Of a DNA stretch of 64,000 nucleotides, positions 26,386-35,338 are shown piece by piece (the first letter of the stretch is position 1; the number at the start of each line of letters is the position of its first letter). The stretch is from [Clostridium] innocuum (GTDB taxonomy: Bacteria > Bacillota_I > Bacilli_A > Erysipelotrichales > Erysipelotrichaceae). Below the pieces are notes generated by a model. That model was not told the origin of the DNA and searched no databases. It saw nothing but the letters and a program-made list of their open reading frames with translations. Location: assembly GCA_012317185.1 (NCBI GenBank), contig CP048838.1:3534001-3598000 (forward strand), given 5' to 3'. A program made the translations under genes and the position numbers.

Positions 26386-27240
26386 TTATTTCCTGGACTG
26401 CCTTACATACTGCAATAGGAAAAACAGCAGTCCCATTCCTGCGATGATCAGGATATGATCCAGTGTATTGGTCGTATGTCCGCCATAGCTGTAGACAAGG
26501 CCAAACTGCTTTTTGAATGCAGTCAGATGCTCAGCCGGTATTGACTGAAAGGTTCTCGTTAAGACATCATCCATCATGATATTGCGAAACAACGCGGCAC
26601 AATGACTCGGTGGAAACAGCGATATCACGGTTTGAAGCAGCTTGGGAAGTGCTCCTACCGGCACATAGATACCCATAAGAAATCCGGATAGTGTGCCGAT
26701 AATGGTCGTGACATTGCTGAAGGATGTTGCACTTTTAAAAAATGACATGAAGAAAAAAAGCATTGACGTACAGGACAGGATAGACAGCATCATGCATGCA
26801 AGCACCTTTAACAGTGCGGACAGTGTCAGTAAGGAGCCTCCATAAGCAACGATATAAAGCTCTCCGATTATCAATGTTACAACGGATACCAGAAATGTTA
26901 TACATATGGTAGAGAGGAGATAGGCGCCGGTGACCTTTCTTTGCGAAATGGGCGCAATATAAAAGTCATTGAGTATGGACCTGCTTTTATCCTCGATAAT
27001 GATTCCAAGTACACTTAAAGAGGTTGTCAGCGAAACAATTCCCAGAGTTCCTGCCATGATCCAGGTATCACTCAGTTCTCTTGCCGTATCCGGGAAATCC
27101 TGCTTTAACGGCTGGATCATCATATCACCTAGAAAGCATACATACAGTCCCAGTACAACAAATACTGCCATAAAGGAAAAAAATACTGAGGTCTTATCCT
27201 TGAAAAACAGCAGCATATTCCGTTTTATTAAAGAAATCAT
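26386..27240 (-). CDS. ABC-2-type transporter permease
   Basis: A protein of 284 residues with about six hydrophobic segments, the first being FFSFMAVFVVLGLYVCFL. The loop motif IIEDKSRSILNDFYIAPIS is typical of ABC-2 permeases of drug or polysaccharide exporters. Its start codon overlaps the stop codon of the ATPase gene by four bases (ATGA type), so the two are translationally coupled and form one exporter. The cargo is unknown. Confidence 0.88.
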   Translation of the reverse strand: MISLIKRNMLLFFKDKTSVFFSFMAVFVVLGLYVCFLGDMMIQPLKQDFPDTARELSDTWIMAGTLGIVSLTTSLSVLGIIIEDKSRSILNDFYIAPISQRKVTGAYLLSTICITFLVSVVTLIIGELYIVAYGGSLLTLSALLKVLACMMLSILSCTSMLFFFMSFFKSATSFSNVTTIIGTLSGFLMGIYVPVGALPKLLQTVISLFPPSHCAALFRNIMMDDVLTRTFQSIPAEHLTAFKKQFGLVYSYGGHTTNTLDHILIIAGMGLLFFLLQYVRQSRK

Positions 27241-28148
27241 ATCTGTTCCTCCTGAAGCATTTGCAGATAAATTTCTTCAATATTACCGGGATGGTTTTCA
27301 AAGCGCTGAATATAGCGTTCGCAGAGGCGCAGGACAGACATCGTTTTCAGCATACCTCCCGTGTGTATGCAGAAAGCCTCGTTTTGCTCATGAAATGGTA
27401 CATGGTGTCGGTTTAGTACTGCAATCAGCTGTGCTTTACTGTCCGGATAAAGCAGCAGCTGCTCTGCGGCATACTGTTTATGTACCTCCTTCATAGGCTT
27501 ATCAAAGATGATGTTTCCCTGCTTGATAATACACAAATGATCAGCAATTTCAGCCTCTTCCATATAATGTGTGGTCATAAATACGGTCATATGACGTTCC
27601 TTATGCAATACGCTGATTGTGTCCCAGAGCTGCTTTCTCGCCTTAGGGTCAAGACCGGTGCTCGGTTCATCCAATATGAGTATTTCCGGTGCCGGAATCA
27701 GTGCTCTGGCTATATCGCAGCGTCTTCGCTGACCGCCGGAAAGGGTTCCTACCGGCTGATGCATAATATCGTGCAGATCACATATGTCACATAGCTTCTG
27801 TACACGCCGGCACGCCTGTTTATACGGCAGATGATAGAGGGCACTGCGCAGGATCAGATTCTGTTTGACTGACAGCAAATCATCAAGGACACTGTTCTGA
27901 AAGACGATGCCGATACCTGATCGGATACGTTCATCCTCCTGCCCCAAACGGAAGCCATTGATTATAACCGTCCCGCTGTCCTTTTTCAGCAAGGTGCTGA
28001 GAATGGAGATCGTTGTGGATTTTCCTGCGCCGTTTGGACCCAGAAAGGCAAAGATTTCCCCTTTATTCACCTGAAAGCTGATGTTTTTGACAACCGTTGT
28101 TCCCTGATAGGATTTACAGAGCTGCTCAACGCGGATACTTGTCTCCAT
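27237..28148 (-). CDS. ABC transporter ATP-binding protein
   Basis: A protein of 303 residues with Walker A GPNGAGKST, a Q-loop in VFQNSVLDD, signature LSGGQRRRCD, Walker B ILILDEPSTGLDP, and the H-loop in TTHYMEEAE. It belongs to the DrrA/NodI-like group that pairs with ABC-2 permeases. About 80 C-terminal residues form an extra domain common in this group. It is the first gene of a two-gene exporter operon with the permease at 26386. Confidence 0.92.
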   Translation of the reverse strand: METSIRVEQLCKSYQGTTVVKNISFQVNKGEIFAFLGPNGAGKSTTISILSTLLKKDSGTVIINGFRLGQEDERIRSGIGIVFQNSVLDDLLSVKQNLILRSALYHLPYKQACRRVQKLCDICDLHDIMHQPVGTLSGGQRRRCDIARALIPAPEILILDEPSTGLDPKARKQLWDTISVLHKERHMTVFMTTHYMEEAEIADHLCIIKQGNIIFDKPMKEVHKQYAAEQLLLYPDSKAQLIAVLNRHHVPFHEQNEAFCIHTGGMLKTMSVLRLCERYIQRFENHPGNIEEIYLQMLQEEQI

Positions 28149-28459
28149 GATATTCCCCCTTTACAAAATGCATGCTTCAGTGCAGTATATGCAAATCAAG
28201 AGGGAGATATTTCACAGAATACATGCTGTAACAGTGGTGTATTAAATTTCATTTATGATATAGGCTAGTAGGAAACTGGTTGTTTTCAAGTCATCTTATC
28301 CATCATATGAACAGACGTAAGGTTTTGCAGGAGAAGAAAAAACGGCCTAAGTCCTTTATGTAAGTAACATAAGCCATGTTTTCTCATAACGATTTTTTAA
28401 AGACAGTCTAGGGGTACATAAATATATGGTCTTCTGCCTTTTACCACATGGATTTGCAA
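28149..28459. other. Intergenic region between the exporter operon and the UPF0158 gene
   Basis: About 310 bases. It contains an inverted repeat CTTTATGT / ACATAAG near 28358-28374 that could end transcription from the UPF0158 gene, but it lacks a strong T-tract. The exporter promoter should lie near its left end. No gene seen. Confidence 0.4.
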
Positions 28460-28885
28460 TTACATGCAGTTCTCCACATATTCAATGCCATGCTCTTGGC
28501 ACCATGCAATCGCCAGATTTCTGTAATAATCTGCCTGAAAATCATACCATTGCTTAGTAATTCCCCTTCTGTTTACCATATCCTTGAATCTTCGAAACGC
28601 TCCACGTCCCTGTATGACTTGTTCCAGTTTATCAGCATCTTCACCTTTTAATGTCTGAATAAACTCTTCCATAATATTATACTCATGGATTTCAAATTTT
28701 GTTGGAAGCCTAAAAAAACGCTCAGGGTTATCTTCAATTTCATTTTCCAACCCCTCATTATCCATACCGGTACTTAATTCATCAGCAAGCAGCACACTTT
28801 TTCCAGTTTCTAAATCTAAAAAAAATGTAAAATTATCATCTGCCATTTCAATCGCCTCTATAATGGTACTTATATTAATCTTCAT
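28460..28885 (-). CDS. UPF0158 family protein
   Basis: A protein of 141 residues matching the UPF0158 family. The N-terminus IIEAIEMADDNFTFFLDLET and the region NPERFFRLPTKFEIHEYNIM are typical, followed by GRGAFRRFKDMV and a C-terminal WYDFQADYYRNLAIAWC. Function is unknown. It has no signal or membrane segment. Base composition is more AT-rich than in the genes to its right, so it may mark the start of the accessory region. Confidence 0.85.
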   Translation of the reverse strand: MKINISTIIEAIEMADDNFTFFLDLETGKSVLLADELSTGMDNEGLENEIEDNPERFFRLPTKFEIHEYNIMEEFIQTLKGEDADKLEQVIQGRGAFRRFKDMVNRRGITKQWYDFQADYYRNLAIAWCQEHGIEYVENCM

Positions 28886-29090
28886 CTTGACATTTTCCTA
28901 TTCCATTTTAAATGTGTTTTCTATTCCATATCGAGCATAACATAATTTTTTATTAAAATACAAATAAAAACAGTATTTTTGAATAGACAGAAATAGATTA
29001 AACTTCACAAATATCATAGGTATATTATTTCTATCTGCTAATAATTCCGCTAAAAGTTGAAGATTTACCCATTATCGAGTAAAACTTTTT

Positions 29091-29462
29091 TTAATATACA
29101 ACTTCGTCTTCTATGATAATCGAATGATATTTTTCACAAATTTCATCAAAACAATCCTTACAAAGATCACCAGATAATACTCCATCTTCTTTATTGCTAA
29201 AAATATCATAATACTCTCTACACTCATTCAATACATCATAAAGACCATATAACTCATTTGTTTTCTTTAAACATCTAGCACATCTACATCCATCAAAACA
29301 TGCAATCGCTTCATATCTATTTCCATCACAATAATTTACAGCATTTCTTGTGGTGTATAATAAATCTTTCGCAACACTAAATTCAATTTTCCCTTCATCA
29401 TACAACTCTAATACCTTTTTAGACACTGAATTTAATCCATGCCCAATACAATGACAACTCAT
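29091..29462 (-). CDS. Conserved cysteine-rich protein of unknown function
   Basis: A protein of 123 residues. It starts MSCHCIGHGLNSVSKKVLEL and contains DGCRCARCLKK and a later DLCKDCFDEIC, so eight or more cysteines are arranged in pairs as in zinc-binding modules. Similar short proteins with the SCHCIGHGLN start are known in Firmicutes without an assigned function. The gene is AT-rich, stands alone and is followed by IS4-type element sequence on its 5' side. Confidence 0.65.
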   Translation of the reverse strand: MSCHCIGHGLNSVSKKVLELYDEGKIEFSVAKDLLYTTRNAVNYCDGNRYEAIACFDGCRCARCLKKTNELYGLYDVLNECREYYDIFSNKEDGVLSGDLCKDCFDEICEKYHSIIIEDEVVY

Positions 29463-29537
29463 ATTTTTAGCTCCTTATTTTTTTTATTATCATTAATCTA
29501 AATATATCATATTTTTTTATTTTACTGCAATGCTTTA

Positions 29538-29547
29538 TTATAAAATT
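29538..29547. repeat. Target site duplication, left copy
   Basis: TTATAAAATT directly abuts the left inverted repeat of the insertion sequence and is repeated exactly at 31236-31245. Confidence 0.9.
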
Positions 29548-29616
29548 CTGTGATTCGGACAAAATAGTATTTAGTAAAAACGAAGATAGAGGTATAGTAT
29601 AAGTGAAGGGGTGGTG

Positions 29617-31065
29617 ATGTATATGCTAGTGAAAAAAGATAAAGAGAAAGCACTCCAGCTTCTGAAAGATGGAAAAATCATTGATCTTCTTCCATATGTT
29701 CCCCAGTTGGCCGATGAAATCGCTGTAAACGCTGAAAAGCAGCATAAATTTATATCTGCTTTTGATGATTCCTTTCCTAATCATAATGCTCATCATGATG
29801 CTATGCCTCCTAGTGTTTTTCTCACTCTTGGCACGATTGCCAGACTCAAAAATTTTCAATCCATGGCTTCTTTTCCTCTTGCCACTACAAATCCCTTTCT
29901 GCTGGAATGTCTTAATTTTGCTGTCCGTACCGGTAAAGAAGGGCTTTTCAACGAAAAAAACGTCAGAATGTTTTCTAAAAAATATAGTAAAGATTCCTTC
30001 GTTGAACATACAAATGATTTTCTCATCCGCCTTTTCAATAATACTACATTCAGAAATATGCATAATTTCAGTTATGACTGCTCTGAGATCCCTGTCTGCC
30101 TCAAGAATGACAGATATGAAAATTCAACTGTCATAACTGGCAAGAAAGGTGAGAAAATCAGAGGATATAAACTTGGCATTCTGCGTGGGCAGCTTCCACA
30201 TGACTGTGGTTATCCATGTCTTATCACCTTTGGCTCACTAAAAACACATGACCTTATTCTCTCAAAAGAGGCGCTGATCAGCAACGCATGGCTGAAACCA
30301 GGAGATAATCTGAATGTGGACAGAGGTTTCCTTGACCATTTCCTGCTCAGAGCAATGAACGAAAAGGGAGTATCTGTTACTGTGCCAGCAAAAAAGAATA
30401 TGGAAATCTATAAGGAGGCTGTAGCTATAGCTGTAAAAGAAAATAACTGGAATGTACATCCGAATCCCAAAAGGAAGCATCAGAAGATCCAACTTGTCAA
30501 AGATCTAGCACTATTTTATCAGGGAGAAGCAGCCAGGGAACATGGATTCAGCAAAGAAATGAAGATCAATGCAGCAGTTATACGGATTGATGTGAAAAAA
30601 GATAAGAAAACTGAAATCGATGATATGATGGTATCAAAAGACAAACATTACGCTTATGCCGTCATACTGTGTACAGACAGCAGACTTACTGCAAGAGAAA
30701 TCATTCAAAATTACCAGACGAGATGGGGATGCGAGGAGGATTATCGCCAGTTGAAAGAATTCTGGAAACTGAATGCTTTCACAACGACAAGATATGAGGG
30801 AATCCTGTTAGAAATGATCTGCTGTATCATAGCATATGCATTGTGTGAACTGTTCAAAGAGACACCCAAAGGTGCAAAATACAGAAATCACTGCCTGATG
30901 AGATACATAGAGCCAGAGAAGCAGTGTTTCAAAATGTCAGAAATTGGCTGTACTTTGGTAGTACCTCAATATTATGCAGTATTACAGATGAAAGAAGTGA
31001 TGAAGTTGTACAGGGAGTGTGATGAGCGTACATGTAGATTGTTAGACAAAAAGATGGATGGCTAA
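29617..31065 (+). CDS. IS4-family DDE transposase
   Basis: A protein of 482 residues. The catalytic glutamate motif of the IS4 family, Y-2-R-3-E-6-K, is perfect in YQTRWGCEEDYRQLK near residue 370. The first aspartate is in SYDCSEIPV and the second in NVDRGFLDH, completing the DDE triad. The start is the ATG after AAGGGG; GTG codons just before it and an ATG two codons later are alternatives. It cuts and pastes the surrounding element. With no frame break and perfect flanking repeats it is probably active. Confidence 0.93.
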   Translation: MYMLVKKDKEKALQLLKDGKIIDLLPYVPQLADEIAVNAEKQHKFISAFDDSFPNHNAHHDAMPPSVFLTLGTIARLKNFQSMASFPLATTNPFLLECLNFAVRTGKEGLFNEKNVRMFSKKYSKDSFVEHTNDFLIRLFNNTTFRNMHNFSYDCSEIPVCLKNDRYENSTVITGKKGEKIRGYKLGILRGQLPHDCGYPCLITFGSLKTHDLILSKEALISNAWLKPGDNLNVDRGFLDHFLLRAMNEKGVSVTVPAKKNMEIYKEAVAIAVKENNWNVHPNPKRKHQKIQLVKDLALFYQGEAAREHGFSKEMKINAAVIRIDVKKDKKTEIDDMMVSKDKHYAYAVILCTDSRLTAREIIQNYQTRWGCEEDYRQLKEFWKLNAFTTTRYEGILLEMICCIIAYALCELFKETPKGAKYRNHCLMRYIEPEKQCFKMSEIGCTLVVPQYYAVLQMKEVMKLYRECDERTCRLLDKKMDG

Positions 31066-31114
31066 AAAAAAACGACACAAAAAAAAACAGGGGTCTTTCT
31101 GCGCTTTCATGAAT

Positions 31115-31172
31115 AAAAAATCAGTCTTCACGTCTGGATTTATAAGAAATTCTGATATGTTGACTGATTTTT
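31115..31172 (+). terminator. Hairpin inside the insertion sequence after the transposase
   Basis: AAAAAATCAGTC / GACTGATTTTT around a 35-base loop, followed by more T-rich sequence, about 50 bases after the transposase stop codon. It would end the transposase transcript or block read-in from outside. Confidence 0.6.
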
Positions 31173-31235
31173 ATTTTATAACCTTCTATTTCCCCTCTTT
31201 ATCATAGCCTACTTTTACTTTAGTCCGAATTACAG

Positions 31236-31245
31236 TTATAAAATT
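31236..31245. repeat. Target site duplication, right copy
   Basis: TTATAAAATT directly follows the right inverted repeat and is identical to 29538-29547. Confidence 0.9.
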
Positions 31246-31741
31246 GTATGATCTTCCCCTGGTAAAGCATTTAGTTTTTTTCAAGTATACAAATTCTTTA
31301 CTAATCTGAAATAAGGATAAACATCATTTTTTATTTATTACTTTCATTGATACTAAAAATTAGTTTATTTTCTAAAACCTCTACTCTTCCAATATGTTCA
31401 AAGTCTTCATCAAAATTTCTACTATTTTTTTCTTGTCATCTTCGTCCTCCTTTCAGGCTGTCAGCACCTGGAAATTCATGAAAATATGGAATGACAGCCG
31501 TGTTTTTACGATTTTTTAATCATCTCTTTTTGAAGCAAATAAAGTGAAATACCCTTTATTTATCGGATTATTTCACTCTTGGCAGTCGTACTACTGTCTC
31601 AACGTGCAGAACAATAACATGATTCCCATAGCTACATTATTCAAAGAACATTGTTGTGCATTCATGAAATTACTAATCTTGTTTCCATTGATATATTGAA
31701 GATGCTGATTATCCTTAACAATCGAGCCATTTATGGAGCAT
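31246..31741. other. AT-rich intergenic region with small gene remnants
   Basis: About 500 bases right of the insertion sequence. On the minus strand short open pieces follow an AAGGAGG site near 31450 but stop at once. An inverted repeat GGCTGTCA / TGACAGCC lies at 31456-31499. Frames overlapping the end of the GIY-YIG gene may be a decayed extension of it. No intact gene is called. Confidence 0.4.
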
Positions 31742-32212
31742 TCATTTTCCAGAACAATGTTTCTTTTTATACCTTTTATTCCATTTTTCTTCTGAAATCC
31801 ATGTTCCTTCTGGTAATTGCTGTAAGCATTGACCTGCCAACTGATACTCTTCAATCAGATTCGCTTCCGCAAAAGACAAGCGCTGCATATCACGATAATA
31901 GTTATCGCCCACAAATTCAACTACCTCCAAAATTTTAATATTGATATGATACCCATTCATCATACTTTCATTGATCATCTTTGGCACAAGCTTTTTATAA
32001 CAACCAGAATTAAACATACATATATGTCCACCACTTGCAAACAGTCTATCCGCAATACTATATGATCTACCAATATAAAGACAGATACTATCATCATCTT
32101 TTTCGGAAAAAATACCATATATTCCTCTGATGACATCATGGTCATTCAGTTCATCTGGCACTGTGATCTTATTAGTCCTTGCTCTCTGAATTTCATCTGT
32201 GATTCTGCTCAT
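31742..32212 (-). CDS. GIY-YIG domain nuclease-like protein
   Basis: A protein of 156 residues. The GIY-YIG signature is present as GIYGIF and, after a short loop, LYIGRSYSIADRL, followed by GGHI and a downstream glutamate-rich helix (FAEANLIEEYQ) where the metal-binding glutamate of the family usually lies. GIY-YIG domains cut DNA in homing endonucleases, UvrC and some restriction enzymes. The start at MSRITDEI follows TGGAGG. Nothing else in the protein shows its target. The setting is accessory DNA between an IS and gene fossils. Confidence 0.75.
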   Translation of the reverse strand: MSRITDEIQRARTNKITVPDELNDHDVIRGIYGIFSEKDDDSICLYIGRSYSIADRLFASGGHICMFNSGCYKKLVPKMINESMMNGYHINIKILEVVEFVGDNYYRDMQRLSFAEANLIEEYQLAGQCLQQLPEGTWISEEKWNKRYKKKHCSGK

Positions 32213-32381
32213 TATTTTACCTCCATAAAGTGAGTTCTCTTGATCGTAAATGCACTTATTCAAATAACTTTGAAAGCAAACATATGCAACCTTAATTATA
32301 CATTAAATGCTTTAATTAGTCATGAAAAAAAGCAACAAACGATTTTGTTCATTGCTTTATATGGTGATTATAATAGAATAT
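32213..32381. other. AT-rich intergenic region upstream of the GIY-YIG gene
   Basis: Presumed promoter region of the GIY-YIG gene; no other feature is seen before the EAL fossil. Confidence 0.35.
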
Positions 32382-32532
32382 CTAGGATTTTATAAAATTC
32401 ATTAAATCAGGATCATCTTTATATTTCAACTCAAATTCTGATATCGGCATCGGTCTGTCAAACACATATCCTTGTATCCTATCACATCTCATTTTTTGAA
32501 GCATTTCCACTTGAGGTATTGTTTCCTTATAT
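32382..32532 (-). pseudogene. C-terminal fossil of an EAL-domain protein
   Basis: On the minus strand about 50 codons read ETIPQVEMLQKMRCDRIQGY, then VFDRPMPISEFELKYKDD and a stop at 32382-32384. This is the end of an EAL phosphodiesterase domain (ET..Q...L...GC...QGY...RPMP). The rest of the gene is missing upstream of the ET, so only the tail survived a deletion or recombination. Confidence 0.75.
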
Positions 32533-32643
32533 ATCAGGCTCGTCAATCAAAAAAGCCTTACACTTTTAGCACTCCCGAAATCCTCGATAGGGAACAAGTC
32601 CACTCCCATCGTCTCGACACCCGAATTTCACCGTCTCAACTTA

Positions 32644-32668
32644 AACTATCCGGGATTCCCGGATAGTT
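32644..32668. repeat. 11-bp inverted repeat hairpin
   Basis: AACTATCCGGG / CCCGGATAGTT with a 3-base loop. It closely resembles the hairpin at 32719-32745 in shape and position. No T-tract follows. Confidence 0.6.
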
Positions 32669-32718
32669 CACATGCAACTATAAAGGATTCCTTTAAGGTT
32701 GATATCTCTTCTAATAAC

Positions 32719-32745
32719 GAACTATTCGGAATCTCCGAATAGTTC
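32719..32745 (-). terminator. 12-bp hairpin at the end of the RhuM gene
   Basis: GAACTATTCGGA / TCCGAATAGTTC with a 3-base loop, overlapping the RhuM stop codon. It may end transcription or protect the 3' end, but it has no strong T-tract. Confidence 0.45.
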
Positions 32746-33736
32746 ATGACTTGTTTCTTTTGCCTTTCTGTTCCAGTTGCTTAATGCTGTTCAAATAATC
32801 CTGCTCCACGCTGCTTATGGTTTTCGCTTTGTATTTTTTATACTCCGTCTGCGCTTTATCCATTGCCTGATTATGGCTGATAGTACCATTTCCAATCAGC
32901 AGATTTTCTCCTGTGGAAGTCAAAATACCATCGAGATGCTTGGCCCAGTCCTCCATAGTCATTGGAATCTCACGCTCTGCCTGTCTCTCAGCAAAATCAA
33001 GATATCCGGAAACCAGCTGACCCATCGCACGAAGTTCTTTTTCATCCAAATAATTCTTTGCGATCTTTGCTTCCCGCAAAGTCGGCTGTTCTCCGGAAAA
33101 TGACATCAGTCCCATGAAGTCTTTTTCGGCATCCGCACGATGGTAAATTACTTCTGCTGCTGTTTCTCCTGATACGGCATAATGAATTTTGTTCTGCACT
33201 TTCTTGAAAAATTGTATAGAGACTGCTGCGTTGGGATTGTAATTAACACTGGTCGCATAGATTTCCAACACCTGACGATAGAACACTTTTTCAGAAGCTC
33301 GGATGTCACGGATTCTTTCAAGTAACTCCTTAAAGTATCCGCCATTGCCCAGCTCTTTCAGACGGTCATCGTCCATTGCAAAGCCCTTTTTGATGTATTC
33401 CTTTAAGATGTTTGTTGCCCATATGCGGAATTGAACACCACGCTGGGATTTCACTCGATAGCCAACGGAGATAATAACATCAAGGTTGTAGTAATCCACT
33501 TGATATGTTTTCCCATCCGCAGCAGTTGTTGCAAATTTTGCAACAACTGAATTTCTGACTAATTCTCCATCGTCAAAGATGTTTTTTATATGCTTGGATA
33601 TGGTAGACTTATCTCTTTGAAACAAATCAGCCATCTGTTCCAGTGACAGCCACACCGTTTCGTCCTGCATGCTGACATCTATCTTCGTCAGACCATCTTC
33701 AGTCTGGTAGATTATTATTTCTCCACGGTCATCCAT
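32744..33736 (-). CDS. RhuM-family (virulence RhuM) protein
   Basis: A protein of 330 residues. It matches the RhuM/COG3943 family: IIIYQTEDGLTKIDV, then an HTH-like QMADLFQRDKSTISKHIKNI, then YNLDVIISVGYRVKSQRGVQ and FRIWATNILKEYIKKGF. A C-terminal Fic/DOC-like helical region begins near FYRQVLEIYATS. The family is common in restriction-modification and pathogenicity islands, but its activity is not known. It is minus strand, isolated, and next to gene remnants and a predicted nuclease gene, consistent with a defence island that has partly decayed. Confidence 0.88.
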   Translation of the reverse strand: MDDRGEIIIYQTEDGLTKIDVSMQDETVWLSLEQMADLFQRDKSTISKHIKNIFDDGELVRNSVVAKFATTAADGKTYQVDYYNLDVIISVGYRVKSQRGVQFRIWATNILKEYIKKGFAMDDDRLKELGNGGYFKELLERIRDIRASEKVFYRQVLEIYATSVNYNPNAAVSIQFFKKVQNKIHYAVSGETAAEVIYHRADAEKDFMGLMSFSGEQPTLREAKIAKNYLDEKELRAMGQLVSGYLDFAERQAEREIPMTMEDWAKHLDGILTSTGENLLIGNGTISHNQAMDKAQTEYKKYKAKTISSVEQDYLNSIKQLEQKGKRNKS

Positions 33737-34288
33737 ACTGTCGTCCTCCCGTTCTAATTCTTTTCACAACATTTTCTTTGCCGAACTATAACTGGGAAAC
33801 GTCGGCTTCGTTCATCAATTTACTTCCCCACTCGATGTTATGTTCATTGAGTAATTCTCCATATCTGGTCGGTAGTGTCAAATAATACAGCTCTAGCAGG
33901 CTTATCTACCACCTGCCCACGGATTCAAACCATTGTTTATTCTGCCTGATCTCTCCGGCATCACCAATATGCCTAACAAGTGGGACATCCTTCTGCAGAA
34001 GACCCTGAGTGATCTACAACAGCGTACTTAAAGGTTTCTCATAGTTTTTCATACTCAATTGACACTACTTCTGAATCATCATAATGGTAGTCTCCCTCGG
34101 AGATTTCCATTTCTCCGGAACGGTGTACCCTTCGGAGTTCGCAGCACAGAGAGTCCTTGTTGTCGTTTTCGATACTTCCCGGCAACCGTCAAAAAATTGT
34201 CATCAAATCTCTCTGCTACATATTCTGTAAATGAACAATTACTTGCCATAAACAGCCCCTCCCGACAACTATTTTTCTACAGCATTAG
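33737..34288. other. Region of gene fossils between RhuM and the nuclease gene
   Basis: No intact gene. On the minus strand one piece (near 33795-33900) reads LTLPTRYGELLNEHNIEWGS and ends SQL-stop. Another (34090-34255) starts with an ATG and reads MASNCSFTEYVAERFDDNFL, then a shifted frame gives GEMEISEGDYHYDDSEVVS. The second looks like the beginning of small proteins found on clostridial integrative elements. Both are truncated or frameshifted. Confidence 0.45.
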
Positions 34289-35338
34289 TTATTCTGCCGC
34301 AGTATTTATTGCATCAACTTTTTCCATATATTCCTGCCTAAGTTCACTTAGTGTTTTTCCACTTTTTTTATCGACCGAAAAAGCATATGTTTCTACAGAA
34401 GACCAACCAAAAACCCTTTTTAGCCACTGCTGAATTGACATTATGCCTTCCTTTGCTTTTACTTGTCCATTTTCCTGAAGAACTGCTTCATCTATTCTTC
34501 CTTTCGCTGTAATGATATCTCCTGGTTCGACCAATTTCCACTCGATCAGCGAATCAATTTTCGGAAGTGACCTTCTTGAAATGTCTTTCTTACGATCCTT
34601 TTGTAAGCTGCCTTTCTTCGTAACATTCACATAAAAGTCCTCACAGTCAACAACAGGAAGAATTTTTTTTATATCAAGAAGAACATCGTCATTCAATTTG
34701 TATGCGCAGATCTGATAACAACTAATGTCCACCTGATTACTATTAAGCCATGCCACTGCGGATAGTGTCTGGTCATCAAACTCTGATGCCACCAAAATAA
34801 TCCTTTGACGAGTATTAAATGCAGTAATATTATTTAACTCCACAAAATCAGATAGAAGTCTCTTTGCTATTTCAGAAGAATTAAGAGCCGTTTGCTGCCT
34901 GAATTCCTCTATATGTTTCTCCACATATGGCGCAAAAATATTCTGTATGAGTTCATCCGTAGATCTTATTGTGGCGTAGCCTGCAGCATACCGAATCGCT
35001 TGGAATTCAAAAGCCTCCTTACGTCCGACAATATCCGCTTTATCACGCTTGATTTCAATAAGAACAATATCACCTTCATTGTCAATCGCTGTAAGGTCAC
35101 TTCGACCATTACTTTCATTTTTGACTTGCTGCCCAATAATCAACATAGATTCTTCGTCATCGCAAAGCATATCTACATTTTGACGGAGAATTTCCTCTAT
35201 GTCGCTTTCTTTCATATGAAGGTCAGCAAATGTGGTAGTTTCTATTTTAGATGGTTGTTTGTTTTTTATTATATACACATCATCTACCTCCATTGGTTTA
35301 ATCGCAATGCGCGTTTTTCTGAATTCTTCTTGGATCAT
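34289..35338 (-). CDS. PD-(D/E)XK nuclease-like protein with C-terminal RAMA domain
   Basis: A protein of 349 residues. Residues about 40-210 contain a nuclease-type core: GRSDLTAIDNEGDIVLIEIK gives the D...EIK arrangement of PD-(D/E)XK enzymes (NucS/DUF91- and DUF4268-like). Residues about 265-345 look like a RAMA domain (LVEPGDIITAKGRI, MSIQQWLKRVFGWSSVETY and GKTLSELRQEYM), a module linked to restriction and recognition of modified DNA. The first 14 codons overlap the end of the small HTH gene upstream. A role in DNA restriction is inferred; no methylase is adjacent. Confidence 0.75.
   Translation of the reverse strand: MIQEEFRKTRIAIKPMEVDDVYIIKNKQPSKIETTTFADLHMKESDIEEILRQNVDMLCDDEESMLIIGQQVKNESNGRSDLTAIDNEGDIVLIEIKRDKADIVGRKEAFEFQAIRYAAGYATIRSTDELIQNIFAPYVEKHIEEFRQQTALNSSEIAKRLLSDFVELNNITAFNTRQRIILVASEFDDQTLSAVAWLNSNQVDISCYQICAYKLNDDVLLDIKKILPVVDCEDFYVNVTKKGSLQKDRKKDISRRSLPKIDSLIEWKLVEPGDIITAKGRIDEAVLQENGQVKAKEGIMSIQQWLKRVFGWSSVETYAFSVDKKSGKTLSELRQEYMEKVDAINTAAE

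Larger units (their letters stand above)
29548..31235 (+). mobile_element. Complete IS4-family insertion sequence
   Basis: About 1,690 bases bounded by imperfect inverted repeats: CTGTGATTCGGACAAAATAGT on the left (29548-29568) and its near match on the minus strand at the right (31215-31235, CTGTAATTCGGACTAAAGTAA). A single full-length transposase gene fills it. The flanks carry a perfect 10-bp direct repeat, as expected for recent IS4-family transposition. Confidence 0.92.

Noticed and set aside
31591..31854. An 87-codon minus-strand frame overlapping the GIY-YIG gene end
   Set aside because: It could be a frameshifted extension, but nothing in it is recognised, and the GIY-YIG gene has a complete frame with its own start.
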